Shown piece by piece: positions 23,665-33,500 of a stretch of DNA of 64,000 bases. Under the pieces are notes generated by a model. The model did not search any database. It saw only the letters and a list, made by a program, of their open reading frames with translations, and had not been told where the DNA came from. The stretch spans positions 1,557,001 to 1,621,000 of the forward strand of contig JBBDHG010000030.1 in assembly GCA_037951165.1 (NCBI GenBank), in the 5' to 3' direction. Made by a program: the position numbers and the translations under genes. Within the stretch, counting starts at the first letter, position 1, and the number at the start of each line of letters is the position of its first letter. The stretch is from Lophius americanus. Taxonomy: Eukaryota > Chordata > Actinopteri > Lophiiformes > Lophiidae.

Positions 23665-25235
23665 CATGTCAACGATTTAAAAGACGTCAAGTCACACGTA
23701 AAAGACGTCAAAGCCATCAAGTCACACGTAAAAGACGTCGAAGCCATCAAGTCACACGTAAAAGACGTCAAAGATATCAAGTCACCATTAAAAGATGTCA
23801 AAGCCATCAAGTCACACGTAAAAGGCGTCGAAGCCATCAAGTCACAAGTAAAAGACGTCGAAGCCATCAAGTCACACGTAAAAGGCGTCGAAGCCATCAA
23901 GTCACACGTAAAAGACGTCGAAGCCATCAAGTCACACGTAAAAGGCGTTGAAGCCATCAAGTCACACGTAAAAGACGTCAAAGATATCAAGTAACATGTT
24001 AAAAAACGTTGAAGATATCAAGTCACAAGTAAAAGATGTCAAAGCCATCAAGTCACACGTAAAATACATCAAGTTAAACATGAAAGACTTCAAAGCCATC
24101 ATTTCACACATAGAAGACATCAAGACACATATCAAGGACATCAAGTCACACGTAAAATACGTCAAAGCCATGAAGTCACATGTCAACGACATCAAGTCAC
24201 ACTGAAAAGAGGTTAAAACATCGTGTCTCATGCCTAAGACATCAAGTCACATATAAAATACATCAAGACACACACAAAAGAAGTCAAAGACATCAAGTCA
24301 CACGTAAAAGACGCCGAAGACATCAAGTCACACATAAAAGATGTCAAGTCACACGTAAAATACATCAAGTCGCACGTAAAAGACGTCAAAGCCATCATGT
24401 CACACGTAGAAGACATCCAGTCACATATCAAGGACGTCAATTCACACGTCAAATACGTCAACGCCATCAAGTCACACATAAAAGAGGTAAAGCATCATGT
24501 CCCACATCGAAGATATCAAGTCACACGTAAAATACATCAAGTCACATGTAAAATACATCAAATCGCACGTAAAAGACGTCAAAGCCATTATGTCACACGT
24601 AAAAAACGTCAAGTCACATGTAAAATACATCAAATCGCACGTAAAAGACGTCAAAGCCATCATGTCACATGTAGAAGACATCAATTCACACGTCAAATAC
24701 GTCAACGCCATCAAGTCACACATAAAAGAGGTAAAGCATCATGTCCCACATCGAAGATATCAAGTCACACGTAAAATACATCAAGTCACGCATAACAGAC
24801 GTCAAAGCCGTCATGTCACACGTCAACGACTTCAAGTCACAAGTAAAAGAAGTCAAAGACATCAAGTCACACCACAACGATTGATGTTGTTGAATTGTGA
24901 CTTGACGTCGCATGTAAAAGACGTCAAAGCCATCATGTCAAACGTCAAAGAAATCTAGTCACATGTCAAAGGCATAAATGTCACAGGTAAAAGACGTCAA
25001 GTCACGCTAAAAAATGTCAAAGTCAACATGTCACATAGTAGACCCTAAGTCAAACGTAAAATAAATCGAGTCACACGTAAAAGACGTCAAAGCCATCACG
25101 TCACACGTTAAAGGAATCAAGCCACACGTAAAAGACGTCAAAGCCATCATGTCACACGTCAAAGGAATCAAGCAACACATCAAAGAGGTCATGTCACACG
25201 TCAATGACATCATGTCACACGTAAAGACGTCACTA
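23665..25235. repeat. Large 30-bp minisatellite (AAGTCACACGTAAAAGACGT type)
   Basis: About 50 units. The left part (to about 24000) is regular with a 30-bp period built from AAGTCACACGTAAAAGACGT plus a CAAAGCCATC-type tail. The right part mixes shorter units (AAATACATC, GAAGACATC, AAGGAATC). Because 30 is a multiple of three, long frames stay open on both strands (for example a KSHVKDVKAI repeat); none has a start context, splice site or family match. Almost every unit carries GACGTC and CACGTA cores. Confidence 0.95.
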
Positions 25236-25239
25236 CTTG

Positions 25240-25599
25240 TGCTACTGCGGCACGTCTCCATCAGGTTACATTTCTTATAAGTATTTCATTTTTCTTTAAA
25301 AACGTTACCCTAGGCGCGGTTATTTTTTCAAAGAAAATAATATTTGTATTTAATTTGAAATGAACTGATGTGACTGTTGCTCGTTCTTTATATCTACAGG
25401 CATATATTCAGACTTATATAATCTAATACTAACGGGCTGCGTGTGTCTCTATATCTGTAGGACCGAAGGTCAAGCAGCTCTCATAAAAAACTAACCCACA
25501 GCAGGTGGACCATCTCCTAGAATTACATTTATAGAACTCGAACTCTATATTTTATAACATTATTACTGTTGTTGTTGTTGTTGTTGTTTATCTGGCGGG
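25240..25599. other. Unassigned intergenic sequence
   Basis: AT-rich, with a short (GTT)n run at 25567-25588 and no gene. Confidence 0.45.
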
Positions 25600-25985
25600 A
25601 TCTGATACCACGTCCGCTTCCCCTGGTGACGGTCTGCAGGCTGCAGTTCCTCTGCAGGTCCTCTAATAATAGGCCACATAGATTCACTAAGCGCTCTAAT
25701 TTTAACCGTGCAGCTCGTCCGGCGTGAGGACCGGAGACCACCGGAGTACTAATAGGTACCGGCTGCACCGACAGAACCGGAGAACCAGACAGAGATCAGA
25801 GATCAGGCCTACCGGGGGAACATAGCCGGCGCGGACGGTCGGAGAGAAGCCAGGCTCCGAGGAGCGAGTCCCAGTGACGCGGCAGGATCTGCTCACGGAG
25901 ACTCCGAGGACGGAGGGTATTCCCACATCAGACCACCGGGGGGTCAAGTCCGACAGCTGCAAACTACTTCCGGAATGACATTTCA
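25600..25985. promoter_or_regulatory. CpG-rich patch, possible promoter/first exon
   Basis: Locally high CpG density (clusters near 25710-25760 and 25810-25900) in otherwise AT-rich DNA. An ETS-type ACTTCCGGAA lies at 25965-25974. No open frame of known type lies here. It is 4.6 kb upstream of phospho1 (minus strand), so it could hold that gene's promoter and 5' UTR exon, but nothing proves this. Confidence 0.3.
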
Positions 25986-26699
25986 AAATTAAAGACCTGC
26001 GGAGAAAGGTTTGATTTCAAAAATGACAATAATTAATAAATATGCATAGATAATAAATAATAAATAAAGAATATTCAATTTATTTTTTTTAAGGTGTAAA
26101 TATTTAAGATAGCTCTCTCCGGTACATTCAGCAAGATAATCATTCATATAGATAACCTGTTCCCCGCATTTCTATGGTAGAATCTGTAGAAGCTGAAGTC
26201 TGCCCATGTTATAGAAAATATTTGAATACATAATATATGAAAAATTTAAATGTATGTAAAAAAAAAAATTTTTTAAGATGTGTTACAGCAAGAATGCTCT
26301 TTTTAATCAAACCTTTTTGAGTTGGCATTAGACACCGCACTTAGGCTAAAGGCTCTGTTTGGTTTGGTATTGTCCAAAAGTTTCATCCAGCAAAATCTAC
26401 GGAGAAGCAAAAAGACAGTTACCATATTGTTTAAGTACATGTATTGTTTATTTAAAACAAACTTTATGTTGTTACCCTCTGGAGGTCAAAGTTCGGCGTG
26501 ATACCCGCCGACTATCTGACCTCCAGTCTGAGTCACACACGTGTTCTGAAAAAAAACGCTGTGTATGGAAAGGTCAAACTAAAATCAACTGAAGTGTTTC
26601 TGCTGAGGCAGCAGGGGTTAAACATAGGAGAGGGTCAAACAGCTCAATCAAAGGTCGCACAGCCAACGTGACGAACTTGCTCAGTCAGTTATCTTCCTA
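25986..26699. other. Unassigned AT-rich intergenic sequence
   Basis: No gene or recognisable repeat. Confidence 0.45.
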
Positions 26700-26975
26700 A
26701 TCCTTAATTATCATGTGGGAACAAGGTATTTCCTTCAGTGAGCATTTAATCAGCTTGTGGGAAAACATTTTATCTTGAGGGAAGAAGATAAGGACCTTTT
26801 GGGAACAGTTTATCATTTTGAGATCTTGGGAACAAATAACCATCTTTTTGGGACCCACATACTGATCTTTATCACTTTATAGAAACTTTATTTACTCGTG
26901 GGAACACATTTTTATCTTGAGGGAACAAGATTATTATCTTGAGGGAGCAGGTTATCATCTTGAGATCTTAAGTCT
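26700..26975. repeat. Degenerate TTATCTTGAGGGAACA repeat
   Basis: Words TATCATGTGGGAACAAG, TTTATCTTGAGGGAAGAAG, TTTATCTTGAGGGAACAAG and TTATCTTGAGGGAGCAGG recur at irregular spacing of about 30-50 bp. Confidence 0.6.
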
Positions 26976-27760
26976 ACTTGTCCACAGAGACAATAAGTTG
27001 GACCAAACCAAAAGTGCATACTCTCCAAAAAAAGGCGGGGTGGCCTACATTCTCTAAGGAGACCCAGATCTTTCAGCATCTGCAGAGCTGCAGATGTTCT
27101 ATCACTTTGTGGTGCCGTTGGTGGTGGTCTCAGAGAGGAGGAAGCTGGAGAAGGTCCTCAGTCCACCATCTGCTGCTGCACTGGAATCCTATCAGACCAC
27201 CTTCAGTGGTGACTGAGACCACCACAGAACACCAAAGGATGTCTATTCTAACAACGGGCACTTAACTGTGTAACTCCTCCCCCTTCTGCAGGAAGGACAG
27301 CTGAAACATCGTACAGTCATACCAAAACAACAATAATACAATATTAGGTGCCACATTAATACGTCGTCATCTGTTTACAGATATATTTGAATATCATAAC
27401 ATTCATTGTCCCTGCAATATTACTTTTCAGAATAATTATCATGTGCATTTATGATCATGTGTGATATTTGTATTATTATGAAGAATATTACTTCTATTAC
27501 TTCACGGTATTATTACCATGTTTAACAGTATGATGATGATGACTCCTAACGGGAAAAAGAATTGTTAACTTCTGTTTAAGAAGAAGAGAAAGAAGAAAGA
27601 AAGAAGAAAGAAAGAAGAAGAAAGAAGAATTAATTCACAGTGTTATGATCATGTGCAAGAGTACACACATTATCCTGCTTTTATTCAAAGGCACTGGTTC
27701 TCACTTATACTTATAATCTATTTTCTTCGCCTACATGTCGTAGATTTTGTAACTGTAATC
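26976..27760. other. Unassigned intergenic sequence with GAA-rich tract
   Basis: It includes a purine tract of AAGAAAGAAG units at 27575-27630. The 26978-27265 open frame has no recognised domain. This part may be the body of the LINE whose 3' end is at 27765. Confidence 0.4.
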
Positions 27761-27764
27761 TTAG

Positions 27765-27820
27765 ACATATCACTTGTATGAATTTCCTTCGGGATCAATA
27801 AAGTTTTATCTTATCTGAAC
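27765..27820 (+). repeat. LINE 3' terminus
   Basis: GAATTTCCTTCGGGATCAAT followed by AAAGT and TTATCT units is the typical 3' end of fish L2/Rex-type LINEs. Confidence 0.65.
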
Positions 27821-27829
27821 CGTCTACTG

Positions 27830-28400
27830 CTCAAAGTTCCTACAATGTAGAGGCGGCAGCATCAGATCTGGACCACAGGGCAGGTGGTCTGGTCTGACGG
27901 ATCAGGTTGTCTTTTACATCATGTGGACGGATGGGTATGTGTGCGTCACTGGGAGGCAGTGTGATGCTTTGGACCATGTTCTGTGAACATCCTTTGACAG
28001 GTAGCACCTACCTGAACATTGCTGCAGATCCACCCCTTCATGGAAGTGGTTTTCTCCAATGGCGGTGGCCCGTTCCAGCAGGATGATGCTCCCCGACACA
28101 CTGCAGGAATGGTTTGAGGACCACAACAACCATTTGAAGGTGTTGACTTGACCTCTAGATTCATTAGATCTCAATCCAATCCATCATCTGTGGGATCTGC
28201 TGGACAAGCAAGTACAATCCATGGAAATTCCACCTCACAACTTCCATGGCATATAGGATCTGCTGCTAAAGTCTTGGTACCAGATACCACCGAACACCTT
28301 CAGACGTCTGCTGGAGTCCAGGCCGCAATGTGTCAGAGCTGTTTTGGTGGATGAAGGAGGACCAACAACATAAGGCAAGTGGTTATAATGTTATGGCAGA
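27830..28400 (+). mobile_element. Tc1/mariner-like element, degenerate 3' half
   Basis: The sequence follows a familiar fish transposon: GGCGGTGGCCCGTTCCAGCA then GGATGATGCTCCCCGACACA, CAATCCATGGAAATTCCACC, GGATCTGCTGCTAAAGTCTT then GGTACCAGATACCAC, and finally CAAGTGGTTATAATGTTATG as the right end (28377-28396). The transposase frame is broken by stops, so it is inactive. It ends about 0.5 kb before the brca1 promoter. Confidence 0.7.
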
Positions 28401-28900
28401 TTGAAGTATAGCGATCGCAGAGAATAAACAATATCCTTTATTGTCCCCGTGGAGGATTCTGTTTTGAGCTCAAATGCTGCGCTCATGTATAAGTATTGAA
28501 ACAAAAGAAAGCACACGTGAACCCAACAGAACCAGCTGTAAAAAATCTATTTCACAAAATCCATAGTGCATATTCATAATCACACGTGACACATATTAAA
28601 CACACCCAATAGCAGAACACTATGAATCTATTGCAAAATCCTTCCAGCCTGGAGCAGCAGCGTTTCATAGATGCATTTATAAAACGGTTGAGTTTGCAGT
28701 GGGGTAGTTGGGCGGGTCAGGACTGTATTCTTCACAGAAGGTGTATGTTGGTTCGGTCAACAATCCTCTGAGCGTGCTGCAGAACAGACTGCTTACAAAC
28801 CTCTAATGAGAAGTAATGTGGATTCCTAAAACATACATTCATAGCAGTAGAAGGAGAGAGAAGCGGAGCAGTATGTGTTTAACCCTCCTCACCGGTAAGG
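28401..28900. other. Upstream flank of brca1
   Basis: Unique sequence with no gene seen; likely distal promoter region. Confidence 0.45.
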
Positions 28901-28904
28901 AGCG

Positions 28905-28970
28905 CTGTGACGTCATTAATCTGGTGCCTCTGATCCAAACCGGAAGTTGGCGCTAGTTGCGGGAAACCTG
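28905..28970 (+). promoter_or_regulatory. brca1: brca1 core promoter with CRE, ETS and E2F-type sites
   Basis: Within 60 bp are a perfect CRE palindrome TGACGTCA (28908-28915), an ETS/GABP site ACCGGAAGT (28939-28947), an E2F-like TTGGCGC (28947-28953) and GCGGGAAA (28959-28966, an exact E2F consensus on the opposite strand). A second perfect CRE is at 29123-29130 in intron 1. No TATA box is seen at the expected place. CREB, GABP/ETS and E2F control are all known for mammalian BRCA1, which supports the assignment. Confidence 0.65.
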
Positions 28971-29023
28971 AAGCGGATGAAGCGGCTCTGTTTACTCCTA
29001 ACAACTAACTGTGTGAAAAGCAG
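28955..29023 (+). other. brca1: Probable noncoding first exon of brca1
   Basis: The sequence ends in AAAAGCAG before GTAAAG, a good donor at 29024, directly downstream of the promoter motifs. The transcription start is not known, so the left end is approximate. It contains an ATG at 28977 that opens a frame running across the splice junction and out of frame over the RING exons. Confidence 0.5.
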
Positions 29024-29309
29024 GTAAAGTTGGCAATATATATAACGTTTTTTTGCACTTGATTTCACAGTCACGATCATAAACTGTAAGTTGATGTCCC
29101 AGAGTTACGTGTTTTGGTGTTTTGACGTCATCACCTGGATCGTCATAAAAGGAGTTTTTTAAGTTAGCATAAATCACAGCAGCTAGCTGGTAGCTGCTAG
29201 TTTAAACTAAACAAAGGGTTAACAGTCACCAGGTTATATAAAATACCCGAAATGTTATATAGATATTTGAAAATATATACATTTGAATGTTTGTCATATT
29301 GATATATTG

Positions 29310-30385
29310 AAGCACATGTGTGAACCTGGACTGTTTCACTGTGTGAACCTGGACTGTTTCACTGTGTGAACCTGGACTGTTTCACTGTGTGAACCTGGAC
29401 TGTCTCACTGTCTGAACCTGGACTGTCTCACTGTCTGAACCTGGACTGTCTCACTGTCTGAACCTGGACTGTCTCACTGTCTGAACCTGGACTGTCTCAC
29501 TGCGTGTACCTGGACTGTCTCACTTTGTGAACCTGGACTGTCTCCCTGTATGAACCTGGACTGTCTCACTGTCTGAACCTGGACTGTCTCACTGTCTGAA
29601 CCTGGACTGTCTCACTGTCTGAACCTGGACTGTCTCACTGCTTGGACCTGGACTGTCTCACTGTGTGAACATAGACTGTCTCACTGTGTGAACATGGACT
29701 GTCTCACTGTGTGAACCTGGACTCTCTCACTGTGTGTACCTGGACTGTCTCACTGTCTGAACCTGGACTGTGTCACTGTCTAACCTAGACTGTCTCACTG
29801 TGTGGACCTGGACTGTCTCACTGTCTAACCTAGACTGTCTCAATGTGTGAACCTGGACTGTCTCACTGTCTGAACCTGGACTGTCTCACCGTCTAACTTA
29901 GACTGTCTCACTGTGTGGACCTGGATTGTCTCACTGTGTGGACCTGGATTGTCTCACTGTGTGAACCTGGACTGTCTCACTGTGTGTACCTGGACTGTCT
30001 CACTGTGTGGACCTGGACTGTCTCACTGTGTTGACCTTGACTGTCTCACTGTGTGAACCTGGACTGTCTCACTGTGTGAACCTGGACTGTTTCCCCGTGT
30101 GAACCTGGACTGTCTCACTGTCTAACCTAGACTGTCTCACTGTCTGAACCTGGACTGTCTCACTGTCTAACCTAGACTGTCTCACTGTGTGAACCTGGAC
30201 TGTCTCACTGTCTAACCTAGACTGTCTCACTGTGTGGACCTGGGCTGTCTCACTGTCTAACCTAGACTGTCTCACTGTGTGAACCTGGACTGTCTCACTG
30301 TCTAACCTAGACTGTCTCACTGTGTGGACCTGGACTGTCTCACTGTGTGGACCTTGACTGTCTCACTGTGTGGACCTGGACTTTT
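29310..30385. repeat. 23-bp minisatellite in brca1 intron 1
   Basis: About 46 units of 22-23 bp built on GTGAACCTGGACTGT plus a CTCACTGT tail; variants include CTAACCTAGACTGT and GTGGACCTGGACTGT. The units are mixed in short blocks of like variants, showing local duplication. The array ends about 70 bp before coding exon 1. Open frames on the minus strand are artefacts. Confidence 0.95.
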
Positions 30386-30471
30386 CTAGACATATCTAGC
30401 TAAAAAACGTAATGTTGTTTATGTCCCTCTAATATCTGTGGGATTTTCTATTTCTAGCTTTTTGAATCACC

Positions 30472-30545
30472 ATGACAACCCCAGCAGCCACCGATGTGAA
30501 GAAGGGCATCTCTGTCCTCTGGGAGACTCTGCGGTGTCCGATATG
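30472..30545 (+). CDS. brca1: brca1 coding exon 1 (start, RING begins)
   Basis: The full exon probably starts at 30458 after TTTCTAG. The start ATG has A at -3, a favourable context. It encodes residues 1-24 and two bases of Cys25, ending ...LRCPI. The TG|T split inside the second RING cysteine codon is the same as in human exon 2. Confidence 0.92.
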
Positions 30546-33500
30546 GTGAGAAACTCTGTTGCATGAAACACCTTCTGGCTCCGGTTTAATTTTCGTGCCT
30601 CACATTCTTCCTGTTGCCTGCAGTCTGGATTTGATGACGGCGCCTGTTTCGACCAATTGCGACCACCAGTTCTGCAAGTCAGTATCCTTTGATTCCTCCT
30701 CACAGGTTTTGATATTTTAATACATCCAAACACATTAACAGTGTTTCTCTTCTCCATTAGATTTTGTCTGATGAAGCTTTTGGACAACACCAAGCAGAAC
30801 AGAGCCAGCTGCCCAGTGTGTAAAGCCATTATCACCAAAAGGTTTGTTAGAATCTGAAGTTATGGTGGTTCCATTTTCAACCTTGTTTCTCACGAGGGAT
30901 GTTTTTTTCTTTTTCTCCTTAAAATAAATTTTTTAATTCTGTTGCTATTATATTTGTGCATTTTTAAGGGAAATGATATCAGTTCTACGTCAGATCTTAT
31001 AATATATTAATAATTCACTGTGAAACTACGGTTATCCTCACAGCATGTCCTCATTCATTCTAGCATCTTAGCTTCAAACTTGTTAATTTTTAATTTGACT
31101 GTCCGACGGTGCAATTTTTCCACTGTTTGCCACATAACAGAGAAATAACCTAAAATACGGAAAATAGATAAATATTTGTAGGTATAGTCAGGAAGGATGT
31201 TGGTTGAATTCAAGTGTGTCAGTGAAATGAATATGTGAACAGGAATTATACTCATAACACGTTAAGTACAAATATGTCTCCGCTGCGACTGAAACATTTC
31301 TGATCGCACTTACGTCAGAGAGAGAAAAAATCAAGCATTCATTCTGGATTCTTAATTTCAAGATTGTGGTTGCCATTGACATGATGACACCAAAGGCCGG
31401 ACCACATGACCCAGACGTTTGATAAAGGAACAAAAGCTGAGTCATTATTAAGTATCATTTGTAGTAATCACAATGTTGAATAAGGTTTTATTCTTGGTTA
31501 CATGACCGCACGACCCAAACGTTAAGCGTAGCACATAAAATAGGAGAAACTATAACTATTAGACCCCTAACATCTGATGGAACACTTAGAAATGAACAGT
31601 TAACAATCTTTTCTTTACTCAAACACGCAAGAAAATGACTCTTTACTTTAATTTACTTTTTAGCTTGAGAAAAATAGTCGCCTGAATCTAGATAAAGCAC
31701 CCAGAGAGCGCAAACCTCTCTCAAGACAGAACAGTCCCCTAGGTTTAGGAAAAATGAATCCAGATTTCTCCAATAATGTCTTGAATTATTGCCGGCCTTT
31801 ATATCTACTGACAACTCCAACGAACTCTCTGAGTATCTCTCAAATACTTCGTCGTCTCTTCGCCCTCCACTCCAGCGTCTCTGTTCAGCCCACTTAGCCT
31901 CCAGCATCACATCAAAGGAACAAGGCAGCAATAGCCACCTTGTGACATCACTCCTCTAAACGGCTTCCATAATGGTGCTCACAAACAGAAAAACATACAG
32001 GAGTGAAAAACATAACCTCCATGGCAGAGGTAATAAATATCAGCCACTAAGGACGTTCTCGACTTCCTTAATATATCCCACACTGAACTAATAAATATAG
32101 AAGTAGCAATTTTATTATGTCACAGTTATGATCAGAACTCATGTTTGTTGATGAACTTGAAACAATCTGGAGGAAGATTATTTTAGTATTTATGAAAAGC
32201 GCTGTATAAATAAAAAGTATTATTATCTAATACTTAATGTGGGTTCAAAGGCGAGGACGTTTATGTCCTCAGAGAGGATGAAGTTAGGATTTCATAATCC
32301 CGAGCTTCCCCTGACTCTAACAGGAGCCTACAGGAGAGCCCCGGCTTCAACAGACTGGTTTCTGGACTGCAGGCCATGATTCAGGCCTACGAACACGACA
32401 CCTGCACAAATTGTAAGACCCCGTCACGTTTCTCAAACAAACGCGAGTTACATCACATCAAATGAGATTATGTGCTTGTTTTCAGATTTAACCGGAGCGC
32501 CCCGGCCAAGAGAGTCAGGGTAGGAAAATATTATCCTGCTAATGCCAAAGCTAACTTGTTCAAACTATTAGCTTGTTGAACTGTTCCCTCTGGTTTTCAA
32601 CTTTATCTAGACTCACAGATGCTGAAGAAGATAAACATCTTGACTTGTCCTCTGGAGACTCGCCCAGCGCCAACCAAGACCTAGAAAATGTTGATGATGA
32701 CGATCTTCAGAAGTCTCACTCCTCGACTTTAGAAGGTAAATTCTTTAGGGCTTGTTTGCTGGGTCGGCTGAGAAACATGTTAAATCCTTCAGGTAAATTC
32801 CTCTTTAACCAACTAGTGATAAATATTTGTACCTGAGAGAGTGAGAAATGACTCGACCTGCAGACAACGCTGGCTTAAACATCTGTGGCAGAGTCAGATC
32901 CACGGAGACACGTTTCACCTGATCACACAATAAATATGTCTAAGAACTGTAGAGCTAATGTTAGCATACCAGCAGCTGGATCTAAGGTTGGAATGTCTGC
33001 AGCTACTACAGCTACTTGGCTATTGAGATCTATACATCTAAAATGACTTAATTTTGGCCATCACAACTAAAGTTAAAAATATCACTTGTTTAAATAAGGT
33101 TTTACAAATTTAAGTTGTAATAGCTAATATAATAAAAATAAAAATAACTAATTTCAACTATTAAAGCTAAAGTTGATTGATGTCAATAGCTTTATTCCAC
33201 ACTGCGTAAAACCATTTACAAAAAGTTAACTTAAGATGTTATAGTTAGCATTAGCTAACTTCAACTGGCCACGCTAAAGGTAACTAATTTCAACTGTAGC
33301 TAATGCTAATGCTAATAGCTAATGTTAACTTATGTCAGTTATTACAGCTAAGGTTACTTAGTCTAAATGTCATAGCTGAAGTAAGCTAATGTCAGTTGTT
33401 ATAGCTAAAGTAAGCTGTTTAATGTTATAGCTAACTTCAGGTAATTTCAGCTATCATAGCTAAATCTTGTTAATATCAATTGCTATTGCAAAAGTTAGCT

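Noticed and set aside
23469..24958. Overlapping long frames on both strands in the 30-bp array
   Set aside because: The period is a multiple of three, so stops are rare in several frames; peptide repeats follow the DNA repeat.
23665..25235. Regular repeats that might suggest a CRISPR array
   Set aside because: Units are contiguous with no unique spacers, and the genome is animal nuclear DNA.
25858..25990. Minus-strand ATG followed by a GTAGGC donor as a phospho1 first coding exon
   Set aside because: Joining that ATG (near 25830) to the acceptor at 20992 meets a stop within a few codons; at most a noncoding exon.
30069..30320. Repeated VRQSRLDSETVQ-type minus-strand frame
   Set aside because: Complement of the intron 1 minisatellite.
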